In this document: positions 52,147-59,840 of the stretch, piece by piece | Position numbering within the stretch: position 1 is the first letter of the stretch | How the letters are laid out: the number at the start of each line of letters is the position of its first letter | Assembly (NCBI GenBank): GCA_027487735.1 | Contig: JAIYDA010000105.1 | Span: forward strand, 1-64,000 | Length of the DNA: 64,000 bases | Direction of reading: 5' to 3' | From: Planctomycetaceae bacterium | Lineage (GTDB): Bacteria; Planctomycetota; Phycisphaerae; Phycisphaerales; UBA1924 | Made by a program: the position numbers and the translations under genes | The notes under the pieces: model-generated | The model's database searches: none | The model's input: only the letters and a program-made list of their open reading frames with translations | What the model was told of the DNA's origin: nothing

Positions 52147-53421
52147 TCACTTCCACTGCAGCGTCGCTTGCTCTTCACTCAGCGCGGGCAGCCACGCGGG
52201 GTCGCGCAGCACGTTTGGTGCGGCCTGAGGAAGCGAGCCAGCTTGTTGGGCGTTCTGCCACGTCGCCTCGGGACTTGCGGGGGGAGTTTGCATGCCCTTG
52301 AGCGCGCCCTCGCTCCACGCGAGCAAGAACGCGAGAGTGCTTGCGCGGGTGGTCGCTGCGACCATGCCCACGTCCACCGCAGGGTCTTCGCGCAGCAGGT
52401 TTGTGAGGTCTTTGCCTTGATAGCTGCCGTGCGTCGCGCCGACGATCCAGACGAGGCCCACGGGCGGGCCGCCCGCTGCCTCACCGCGAGACTTCTCGAA
52501 CGGATGGCGGCGGCTCTCGGGCGTCTCGTTGCCCACGCCCGCGACATCTTCGCTGCCCGCGAGCACGAGCATGGGCACGCGCAGCTCGTTCCAGCTCTCT
52601 TCGCCCAGCATGCGGTTGGTGGTGCCCTGACCGCTGATGACAACGCCCGCCTTGAAGACCTCGTTGCCGCGCTCGGTGCGGGCGAGCATGTCGCGCGCTC
52701 GCGCCCCGGGCTCGCGCATGCGTGCCTTCACGTTGATGGCAAGCTGCGTGGTGAGCGCGCCGGCGGAGTGCCCGGCGATGGCGATGCGATTGATGTCGAT
52801 CGCGAGCGTGGACGCCTGTGCGACTTTGCCCGCGCCCGTCTCGTCCTTCGCGATCAGGTCGAGCAGCAACTGCGGGCTCTGGGCAAGGAACACGACGTCG
52901 GCCACGCGATCAGCCGGGTCGACATTGCGGACATCGCGCATGCTCTCGCGCGTCAGCTTCTCGCCCTGCTCGCGTCGCAGCTTGATCGAATCGCTGTGCG
53001 TGGCGTGCACCACGATGAACCCGTGGCTCGCCCAGTGCTCGCTGAGCTTAGTGAAGGCCTCGCGGTCGCCCCCCATGCCGTGGCTGAATACCACGAGCGG
53101 GCGCGGGCCGAGCTTTGTGTTCGCGTCGGTGCTCGTGGGCCAGCGCAGCGTGATTTGCAGGTCCTTGCCGCGGGCTTCGTCGCGCAGGGTGTCGCGCAGC
53201 GTGTGGGCAACGAAGGGCCCGGGCTGGGCGAAGGGGGATTGCTCCCAGGGCGAGGAAGGTTGGGCCTGGGCTTGAGCTGGCACCTGCTGCACTGCTGGCT
53301 TCACGGGCGGTGCTGACGGTGCAGTCGTGCCCTGCGCACGCGCCAAGGAGGCAAGGCAAGCCAGGCTGAGGGCAGAGCCAAGCAGCATGCGAACGGAAGT
53401 AGTCGCCAATGGGGTAGCCAT
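52147..53421 (-). CDS. exported alpha/beta hydrolase
   Basis: A 424-residue exported serine hydrolase. The signal peptide (residues ~1-30) ends ARAQ-G and a Pro/Gln-rich linker follows. The alpha/beta-hydrolase features are VVFSHGMGG for the oxyanion-hole loop near residue 112, the nucleophile in GHSAGA near residue 209, an aspartate in AGSEDVAG near residue 290, and the histidine in GATHGSYQ near residue 330. This pattern is like the polyester hydrolase or dienelactone hydrolase groups. The two genes that flank it, GNAT and an Old Yellow Enzyme, are functionally unrelated. The ATG at 53421 is in the divergent gap to the OYE gene; a ribosome site is weak. The substrate is not predictable. Confidence 0.85.
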   Translation of the reverse strand: MATPLATTSVRMLLGSALSLACLASLARAQGTTAPSAPPVKPAVQQVPAQAQAQPSSPWEQSPFAQPGPFVAHTLRDTLRDEARGKDLQITLRWPTSTDANTKLGPRPLVVFSHGMGGDREAFTKLSEHWASHGFIVVHATHSDSIKLRREQGEKLTRESMRDVRNVDPADRVADVVFLAQSPQLLLDLIAKDETGAGKVAQASTLAIDINRIAIAGHSAGALTTQLAINVKARMREPGARARDMLARTERGNEVFKAGVVISGQGTTNRMLGEESWNELRVPMLVLAGSEDVAGVGNETPESRRHPFEKSRGEAAGGPPVGLVWIVGATHGSYQGKDLTNLLREDPAVDVGMVAATTRASTLAFLLAWSEGALKGMQTPPASPEATWQNAQQAGSLPQAAPNVLRDPAWLPALSEEQATLQWK

Positions 53422-53535
53422 GCCCAGCCCAACGCGGCAGGTGCGGACAGATTGCAGGCGTGCGATGCTCGTGTGCATGCGGCTTCTATCGGCCTTTGGC
53501 GCATGCAGATTGCACCCGCGTATGCTGCCCGCACC

Positions 53536-54672
53536 ATGCAGGTGCACCCCACAGTTCAGGCGTTGTTTACTCCGGTGAAGCTCGGGCGATACGTGCTCCC
53601 GCACCGCATCGCGATGGCGCCGATGACTCGTTGCCGCAGCGACGATCGCAGCTGCGTCACGCCCCTCATGGCCCGCTACTACGCGCAGCGTGCAAACCCC
53701 GCGACCGGCGCGAGCCTCATCATCAGCGAGGGCACGCAGATCAGCGGCGAGGGCGTGGGCTATGTGCGCACGCCCGGGTGCTACCTCAAAGAGCATGGGG
53801 CTGCGTGGGCGCGGGCGGTGCAGGCAGCCCACGAGCAGGGCGGCATCATCTTCGCGCAGCTCTGGCATGTTGGGTGCATCAGCCACCCAAGCTGGCACGA
53901 CGGTCAGCTGCCTGTGAGTGCCAGCGCCATCGCGCCACCCAGGCCCGTGTGGACGCGCGAGGGCGTTAAGGCACCCGCGGTGGCACCGAGGGCCCTGGAG
54001 CTCGACGAGATTCCGAGGCTGATTGCCGACTATGTGCACGCGGCCCGCGTCGCGATGGACGCGGGGTTTGATGGCATCGAGCTGCACGCGGCGAACAGCT
54101 ATCTCATCGATCAGTTTCTGCGAGATGGCAGCAACCAGCGCAGCGACGCGTATGGCGGAACAATCGAGCACCGCACCCGCCTGCTGCAAGAAGTGAGCGA
54201 AGCGCTCGCGAAGGCCATCGGCCCCGACAAGGTGGGCGTGCGCCTCTCGCCCAGCAACGACGGCGCGACGATGATCGACAGCGACCCGCTTGCGTTGTTC
54301 GTGCGCGCCGCAGAGAAGCTCGCGCCCATAGGCCTTGCCTACTTGCACGTGCTCGAGGGGCTGCAGGGCTCGCTGCTCGAAGCGAGCGACGGCCCCGGCG
54401 CGAGGCGTGCTCGCATCGCCCTCTCCATGCGGCGCGCGTTCAAGGGGTGCTTCATGCTCAACGAGGGGCTCACGCCCGCGACCGCAACAGCCGTCGTCGC
54501 GGCGGGCGAAGCTGATGTCGTCGCCTTTGGCATTCCGTTCATCAGCAATCCCGACCTCGCCTCGCGCATCCGCCGCTTTGGCGTCGATGCGCCGCTGGCA
54601 GAGGCCGACCGCGCGACGTTTTACACGGACGGCGCGAAGGGATATGTGGATTATCCGGTGCTGGCGCAGTGA
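53536..54672 (+). CDS. Old Yellow Enzyme-family flavin oxidoreductase
   Basis: A 378-residue FMN-dependent ene-reductase, similar to NemA and related NADPH dehydrogenases. The opening LFTPVKLGRYVLPHRIAMAPMTR is the FMN-domain entry; SEGTQIS near residue 65, the HAAN substrate-binding pair near residue 179, then DQFLRDGSNQRSDAYGG and the glycine-rich FMN phosphate-binding end are all visible. Such enzymes reduce electrophilic alkenes, nitroesters or quinones. TATGCT lies 9 bases before the ATG, with no clear Shine-Dalgarno site. The following gene is convergent, and GGCGTCT-type hairpins fill that gap. Confidence 0.92.
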   Translation: MQVHPTVQALFTPVKLGRYVLPHRIAMAPMTRCRSDDRSCVTPLMARYYAQRANPATGASLIISEGTQISGEGVGYVRTPGCYLKEHGAAWARAVQAAHEQGGIIFAQLWHVGCISHPSWHDGQLPVSASAIAPPRPVWTREGVKAPAVAPRALELDEIPRLIADYVHAARVAMDAGFDGIELHAANSYLIDQFLRDGSNQRSDAYGGTIEHRTRLLQEVSEALAKAIGPDKVGVRLSPSNDGATMIDSDPLALFVRAAEKLAPIGLAYLHVLEGLQGSLLEASDGPGARRARIALSMRRAFKGCFMLNEGLTPATATAVVAAGEADVVAFGIPFISNPDLASRIRRFGVDAPLAEADRATFYTDGAKGYVDYPVLAQ

Positions 54673-54684
54673 GCCCTTGCAGTT

Positions 54685-54776
54685 GGTGGCCCAGGCGTCT
54701 TGCCTGGTGCTTCCGCGAGCATGCTCTGCGCAGATTCCGGCACGGGGGACACGGGCGAGACGCCTCTGCCACCAGA
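54685..54776. repeat. GGCGTCT/GGCGAGAC hairpin repeats, two degenerate copies
   Basis: GTGGCCCAGGC-GTCTT-GCCTGGTGC at 54686-54710 has a 6-bp stem CCAGGC / GCCTGG, and ACGGGCGAGACGCCTCTGCC at 54751-54770 repeats the same core less exactly. Both are in the convergent gap between the OYE gene and pyrD. Confidence 0.7.
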
Positions 54777-54787
54777 CCACACACTTC

Positions 54788-55777
54788 CTACCGCGGCTGA
54801 TTGTCCGACGTATCCACCGCCCCAATCAGGCTCGCAATCGAGCTTGCTCGCTGCGACGCAACCCACTTTTCCAAGCCTCGCTGAATCTTCAGCGGGCAGC
54901 GCGGGTCGACGAACAGCCCCGTGCCCACTTGCACCGCCGTTGCGCCGGCGAGGATGAACTCCGCCGCGTGCTCCCACCGCAGCACGCCGCCGATACCGAT
55001 GATGGGCGTGCTCGTGGCCTTGGCGACCGCACGGTGAACATCGAACACGAGCTTGACTGCCATGGGATGCACCGCAGGCCCGCTGAGCCCGCCCGTGATG
55101 CGCCCGAGCTTGGGGCGACGCGTCACGACGTCGATCGCCATCGCGGGCGTGGTGTTGGCGATGCAGAGCGCATCGGCACCGGGGCGGCTGTTGGGGCCCG
55201 TGGGGTTGCTGCGCGGCACGTCGATCGCGGCGCGGGCGATGTCGCTCATCGTGACCTTGCCCGTGGGGATGGGGCTGAGCTTGACAAACAAGCGCGTGCG
55301 CGGCAGCACCGCGCGCACCTCGCGCAGCAGCTCTTGCAGCAGCTCGGGGTCTGCCGCAAACTCGCACCCCTTGTGCACGTTCGGGCAACTCACATTCAGC
55401 TCGACGGCCCCGAAGCAGTTGCAGGCATCGAGCGCGCTCGCCACGCGCACGTAGTCGTCAACGCTGAACCCCGCGATGCTGCCAATCACCGCGCACCCCA
55501 CGCTGGGCACGCGCGGGGCGTAGTCCTTCACAAACGCCTCGATGCCAGGGTTCGCAAGCCCGATCGCGTTCAGCATGCCCGCCTCGAGCGGCACCACGCG
55601 CCAGGGCTGGTTGCCATCACGCGGCTCGGGCGTGATGCTCTTGGTGACGAGCCCGCCAATGCGCGCGAGGTCGAGCGCGTCGGCAAGTTCGTCGAGCGTT
55701 CCGGCTGTGCCGGCTGCGAGCAACACGGGAGAGCGGAGCGCAAGGCCCGCGAGGTTGGTGGAAAGCGTGGACGACAC
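54788..55777 (-). CDS. pyrD: dihydroorotate dehydrogenase, class 1B-like
   Basis: PyrD oxidises dihydroorotate to orotate in pyrimidine synthesis. The 329-residue protein has the FMN-barrel features VLLAAGTAGT, KSITPEPRDGN, NAIGLANPG, and the catalytic cysteine in ELNVSCPNV near residue 130, which places it in class 1. The IGIGG and VQVGTG motifs bind the FMN phosphate. Class 1B enzymes usually need a PyrK partner, not found here. A GTG at 55777 is preferred: TATGCT lies five bases upstream, and the longer frame only translates repeats. The promoter region overlaps the left arm of the big inverted repeat at 55.8 kb. The C-terminus is slightly extended. Confidence 0.9.
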   Translation of the reverse strand: MSSTLSTNLAGLALRSPVLLAAGTAGTLDELADALDLARIGGLVTKSITPEPRDGNQPWRVVPLEAGMLNAIGLANPGIEAFVKDYAPRVPSVGCAVIGSIAGFSVDDYVRVASALDACNCFGAVELNVSCPNVHKGCEFAADPELLQELLREVRAVLPRTRLFVKLSPIPTGKVTMSDIARAAIDVPRSNPTGPNSRPGADALCIANTTPAMAIDVVTRRPKLGRITGGLSGPAVHPMAVKLVFDVHRAVAKATSTPIIGIGGVLRWEHAAEFILAGATAVQVGTGLFVDPRCPLKIQRGLEKWVASQRASSIASLIGAVDTSDNQPR

Positions 55778-55782
55778 GCGCG

Positions 55783-55788
55783 AGCATA
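55783..55788 (-). promoter_or_regulatory. -10-like hexamer TATGCT, leaderless pyrD start
   Basis: TATGCT on the minus strand (55788-55783), then five bases and the GTG start at 55777. A TCGACA in the 8-bp repeat (55808-55803) lies 14 bases upstream, shorter than an ideal spacer. Confidence 0.45.
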
Positions 55789-55798
55789 AGCGCGGAAA

Positions 55799-55924
55799 GA
55801 GGTGTCGAGGTGACAAGGTGTCAAGGTGTCGAGGGAAGAAAACAGCGCAACGTCGCCCCCACTTCTTCCCTGGACACCTTGACACCTTGACACCTCGACA
55901 CCTTGACACCTTGACACCTTGACA
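55799..55924. repeat. inverted pair of 8-bp tandem repeats (AAGGTGTC / GACACCTT)
   Basis: Left arm 55799-55840 has several GAGGTGTC or AAGGTGTC units ending in GAGGGAAGAA; right arm 55863-55924 begins TTCTTCCCTGG and continues with seven GACACCTT-type units. The inner 18 bases match in 17 positions as reverse complements, so the region could form a stem of roughly 40 bp with a 22-base loop (55841-55862). It lies between the divergent pyrD and TPR-YggX genes. Confidence 0.92.
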
Positions 55925-55937
55925 CCGCTTCTTCCCC

Positions 55938-55943
55938 TACCCT
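55938..55943 (+). promoter_or_regulatory. -10-like hexamer TACCCT, leaderless start
   Basis: TACCCT is followed by five bases and the ATG at 55949, the same arrangement as for purL. The nearest TTGACA (55919-55924) is 13 bases upstream, which is short. Confidence 0.4.
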
Positions 55944-55948
55944 GCCCC

Positions 55949-56602
55949 ATGGACATCGACGCCATCAACCGCCGCATCGCCCAGTTTGAGACCATGGTGC
56001 GGCCCGAGGCCGACCCGACGAACGACATGGCATGGTTCAGCCTGGGCGGTGCCTATGCCCAAGCCGGGCGTTTCGCCGAGTCCGCGGGTGCCTACCAGCG
56101 ATGCATCGAGCTCAACCCCGCGATGACCAAGGCCTTCGCGCTGGGCGGGCAGTCGCTCGTCGATGCGGGCAAGACAAGCGAAGCGATCGCCCTGCTGAAC
56201 AAGGGCTATGTCGAGGCGAGCCAGCGGGGCGACCGCATGCCCATGAAGAGCATGGGCGAACTGCTCGAGAAGCTCGGGCAGCCCCTGCCCCAGGTGCAGA
56301 GCAAGCAGGTGCATGTCGAGCTCGGCACCGACATGATGATGGACCGCAAGACGGGCAAGCCCGGTCGCAAGCTGCCCCGCCCGCCAATGCGCGGCCCCCT
56401 GGGCCTCTGGATCTACAACAACGTCAGCGCCGAGACCTGGGACGCCTGGATTCGCCAGGGCACCAAGGTCATCAACGAGTTGCGGCTCGACCTCTCGCGC
56501 GAGGCCGACAACGACACCTACGACAAGCACATGTTCGAGTATCTGGGCATGGACGAAGACCTCCTCGCCGAGCTGCGAAGCCCCGCGAGCAAGCCCGACT
56601 GA
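55949..56602 (+). CDS. TPR protein fused to a YggX (Fe(2+)-trafficking) type domain
   Basis: A 217-residue cytoplasmic protein with two parts. Residues ~25-95 look like two tetratricopeptide repeats (for example AWFSLGGAYAQAGRFAESAGAY). The C-terminal ~60 residues closely resemble YggX, a small protein linked to iron trafficking and protection of iron-sulfur clusters: they contain GPLG, IYNNVS, ETWDAW, KVINELRLDL and a final M-FEYLG. The match is a comparison with the known E. coli sequence pattern (G-LG--IYN--S-E-W--W-----INE--L). The N-terminal cysteine of YggX is not present in the same place. The start has a TACCCT hexamer upstream. It precedes the M16 protease. Confidence 0.75.
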   Translation: MDIDAINRRIAQFETMVRPEADPTNDMAWFSLGGAYAQAGRFAESAGAYQRCIELNPAMTKAFALGGQSLVDAGKTSEAIALLNKGYVEASQRGDRMPMKSMGELLEKLGQPLPQVQSKQVHVELGTDMMMDRKTGKPGRKLPRPPMRGPLGLWIYNNVSAETWDAWIRQGTKVINELRLDLSREADNDTYDKHMFEYLGMDEDLLAELRSPASKPD

Positions 56603-56739
56603 GCACGACTGGGGGGACGAACAATGCACCGCGGGCCCGCCCCCCCCGCTTCTCGCGACTCCGCTCTCCAGCCCCCAGCGCTCGCAGCCTGTTCGGCTGT
56701 GCGTAACGCCCATGCTCGGGCGTCGTATCGTTCGTTCCT

Positions 56740-59676
56740 ATGGAAAACACCTCGGGTCGTCGGTCTCTTGTTCGCATCGCTCCCCTTGCCCTCGTGGCGG
56801 TTGCTGGCCTCGCCAGCGCTCTCGCCTCGCCCGCATTGGCAGACGACAAAGCCCCAGTCAAAGTCGCCGCGGCAGCGACGAGCACCCTCTCGGGCGCCCT
56901 CCCCACCGACCCGCGCCTGCAAACGGGCGAGCTTGCCAACGGCCTGCGCTACATCGTGCTCCGCCACAGCAACCCGCCCGGCCGCGTCAACATCTGGCTC
57001 AACATCAGCAGCGGCAGCATGAACGAGACCGACCCGCAGCGCGGCATCGCCCACTATCTCGAGCACATGGCCTTCAACGGCAGCACGAACTTTCCGCCCG
57101 GCACCGTCGTGCCGCTGTTCGAGAGCCTGGGGCTGACCTTCGGCCGCCACCAGAACGCGTTCACGAGCTTTGACCAAACGACCTACCAGCTCAGCCTGCC
57201 CGACACGAGCGACGAGAAGGTCGACAAAGCCCTCACGTTCATGAGCGACGTCGCCTTCAACCTGCTGCTCACGGAAGCAGAGATCGAAGAAGAGCGCGGC
57301 ATCATCATGGAAGAAAAGCGCACGCGCCTGGGCGCCCGCCAGCGCGTGCAAGAGGAGTTCCTCAAGGTGCTCGCACCGGGCAGCAAGGTGGGCGATCGCC
57401 TGCCCATCGGCACCGACGAGACGATCATGGGCGTGCAGCGTCCCGACTTTGTCGACTACTACTCCACGTGGTACAAGCCCAGCAACATGACGCTCATCAT
57501 CGTCGCCGATGCCGACCCGCAGGCGATGATCGCCAAGATTCCCACCTACTTCAGCAAGGGCGAGAAGACCCCCAAGCCCACCGACCTCGATGCCAACGTC
57601 TCGCCCAGCGTGGGCCTGCGCGGCTCGGTCATCACCGACGCCGAACTCACCGACGCATCGATCGCCTTCGTGCGCATCGCCCCGCCCGACGCCCCCACCA
57701 CCACCTACGAAATCGCGCGGGCACGCCTCGTCGATGGCCTCGCAACCGCCGCCTTCAACCGCCGCGTTGACGCGAAGGTGAACGACGGCATCATCAAGAG
57801 CCTGGGCGGCGGAGCCTTCAGTGGCACGCAGTTTGGCGCGATGCGCATCAGCCAGGTGAGCTGGCAGGTAAAGCCAGAGGCCTGGCAAGATGGCATGCGC
57901 GAGATGGGCACCGAAGTCCGCCGCGCCGCGCTGCACGGCTTCTCGCAGAAGGAGCTCGACGCCGTGAAGGCCGAGGTGCTCGCCGATGCCAAGCGTGCCG
58001 CAAGCCAAGAGAGCTCGCTCCCCGCGCGAGCAGTCATCGCGGGCATGAACAACGCCGTCGCGCAGGGTGACACCATCACCAGCGCCGCGCAAGACCTTGC
58101 GATGCTCGAGGCCTTCCTCCCTGGCATCTCGGCCGCTGAAGTAAACGCGAGCTTCGCAGCTTCGTTCGCGAGCGACGCCGGGCTGTTCAGCCTGCAAGGG
58201 CCCGCAAGCATGCAGACGCCCAGCAACGACGAGCTCGCCAGCATGGGCGAGCAGGCCTTCCGCGTCTCGCCCGAAGCAGACGCCGAGACCGCCTCCGCAA
58301 CCTCCTTCGCTGCGCCCGCCTCGCCCGCCGCGAGCATCGAGCAGGCCAGCACCCACCAGGCCTCGCAGGTGGGCAGCGCCTGGCTGAGCAACGGCGTGCG
58401 CGTGCACCACCGCTTCATGGACATCCGCAAGGACCAGGTCAGCGTCAGCATCAACCTCGCCCGCGGCACCATCAACACGCTGGACGCAAACGAGCGTGCC
58501 ATCGCCGAAGCCGCGGGCCTCGCCTGGCAGCAGCCCGCCACCAGCACCCTCAGCAGCACAAACGTCCGCGACATCATGACGGGCAAGAACGTGAGCGTGG
58601 GCGGAGGCGTGGGCGCCGACACCATGAGCCTCACCATCAGCGGCACACCCGCCGACCTCGAAGAAGGTCTCAAGCTCGCCCACCTGCTGCTGACCGACCC
58701 CAAGATCGAAGCGAGCGCCCTCGACCAGTGGAAGACTCGCCAGCTCGAGGCCATCGCGATGCGCGAGAAAGACCCCCGCGCCGCGTTCTCCATCGCCGTT
58801 GCCCAGACCGCGCTCCCAAGCGACCCCCGCGTGCAGCCCATCACTAAGGAAGCTGTCGAGGCCGTGACGATCGAAGCCGCCCAGGCCTGGCTCCGCAGCG
58901 CAATCGCCAAAGCCGAGATCGAGATGGCAGTCGTGGGCGACATCTCCGAGGCACGCGCCATGCAGCTCGCCGCAACCTACATCGGCACCACGGGCGAGCG
59001 CATGCGCATCAGCAGCAGCACGCTGGATGAACTGCGCACCCTCACCCGCCCCGTCGGCCCCATGCGCGTCGACCGCACCCTCGCCACGCAGACCAAGCAG
59101 GCACTCGTGCTGGGCGGCTTCTACACCGCCGACGCCGACAACGTCTTCGAGAACCGCGCCATGCAGCTCGCGAGCCAGAGCATCGACAGCCGCATGACCA
59201 AAATCATCCGCGAGCGTGACCAGCTCGTCTACAGCATCAGCCCGCGCAACGCGGGCGGCACGACCTGGCCCGGCATGGGCACCTTCGCCGCCGTCGCGCC
59301 CACCGAGCCCAGCAAGGTGCCCGCCCTGGCAGATCGCATCGAAGAGATCTACACCGAGTTCGCGAAGACGGGCCCCACCGCCGAGGAAATGGCGGTCGGT
59401 CAGAAGCAGATCGCCAACACCCTCGACGAGAGCATGCGCGACCCGAGCTTCTGGCTCGCTCGCCTGGGCACGCTGGAGTATCGCAACACCAAGCTCGACG
59501 ACGTGATGAACGCCGCCGAGGCCTACACCGCCATCACGCCCGAGATGGTGCGCGAGGTCTTTGTGAAGTACTACAAGCCAGAGAACTTCATGATCGTCAC
59601 GCTCACGCCCGCCGCGAGCGATGCGCCGGTCGCAACCCCCGTTGCCGCACCTGCGGGCGTGCCCGCCTCGCAGTGA
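56740..59676 (+). CDS. exported M16 (insulinase-like) zinc peptidase, two-domain
   Basis: A 978-residue zinc peptidase. Residues ~1-34 are a signal peptide ending ALA-D. The first M16 half has HYLEHMAF near residue 104 (HxxEH zinc motif) and EEERGIIMEEKR near residue 187, which carries the third ligand. The second half starts near residue 545 with WLSNGVRVHH and lacks a zinc motif, as usual for the paired halves of M16 proteins. Between them is an Ala/Ser-rich linker near residues 500-540. It is probably periplasmic and digests peptides. TATCGT is 8 bases before the ATG. A strong hairpin terminator follows. Confidence 0.93.
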   Translation: MENTSGRRSLVRIAPLALVAVAGLASALASPALADDKAPVKVAAAATSTLSGALPTDPRLQTGELANGLRYIVLRHSNPPGRVNIWLNISSGSMNETDPQRGIAHYLEHMAFNGSTNFPPGTVVPLFESLGLTFGRHQNAFTSFDQTTYQLSLPDTSDEKVDKALTFMSDVAFNLLLTEAEIEEERGIIMEEKRTRLGARQRVQEEFLKVLAPGSKVGDRLPIGTDETIMGVQRPDFVDYYSTWYKPSNMTLIIVADADPQAMIAKIPTYFSKGEKTPKPTDLDANVSPSVGLRGSVITDAELTDASIAFVRIAPPDAPTTTYEIARARLVDGLATAAFNRRVDAKVNDGIIKSLGGGAFSGTQFGAMRISQVSWQVKPEAWQDGMREMGTEVRRAALHGFSQKELDAVKAEVLADAKRAASQESSLPARAVIAGMNNAVAQGDTITSAAQDLAMLEAFLPGISAAEVNASFAASFASDAGLFSLQGPASMQTPSNDELASMGEQAFRVSPEADAETASATSFAAPASPAASIEQASTHQASQVGSAWLSNGVRVHHRFMDIRKDQVSVSINLARGTINTLDANERAIAEAAGLAWQQPATSTLSSTNVRDIMTGKNVSVGGGVGADTMSLTISGTPADLEEGLKLAHLLLTDPKIEASALDQWKTRQLEAIAMREKDPRAAFSIAVAQTALPSDPRVQPITKEAVEAVTIEAAQAWLRSAIAKAEIEMAVVGDISEARAMQLAATYIGTTGERMRISSSTLDELRTLTRPVGPMRVDRTLATQTKQALVLGGFYTADADNVFENRAMQLASQSIDSRMTKIIRERDQLVYSISPRNAGGTTWPGMGTFAAVAPTEPSKVPALADRIEEIYTEFAKTGPTAEEMAVGQKQIANTLDESMRDPSFWLARLGTLEYRNTKLDDVMNAAEAYTAITPEMVREVFVKYYKPENFMIVTLTPAASDAPVATPVAAPAGVPASQ

Positions 59677-59731
59677 GCCGCAACGCCTGAGCCAAAGCTG
59701 GCTCAGCGAGCTCCCATCTTCAACGAACTCG

Positions 59732-59767
59732 CGAGGGATGCACGCATCGTGCATCCCTCGTTGCATT
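59732..59767 (+). terminator. rho-independent terminator
   Basis: A perfect 13-bp stem CGAGGGATGCACG / CGTGCATCCCTCG with a 3-base loop (59732-59760), followed by TTGCATT. It lies 55 bases after the M16 peptidase stop. Confidence 0.8.
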
Positions 59768-59840
59768 CCTGCGCCGCGAGCCGAGGCACGGGCGGCGTCA
59801 TCCTTGCGTGGTCCGCGCGTCCCCTATGCTTGCTCCAACC

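Noticed and set aside
55879..55924. TTGACA hexamers in the right repeat arm as a true -35 for the TPR-YggX gene
   Set aside because: The closest is only 13 bases from TACCCT and the next 21, both outside the usual spacer range; kept as a possibility, not as a promoter feature.
56518..59766. A 1082-codon minus-strand open frame opposite the M16 peptidase
   Set aside because: It is a shadow of a gene with HxxEH and signal peptide, and lacks any recognisable domain.
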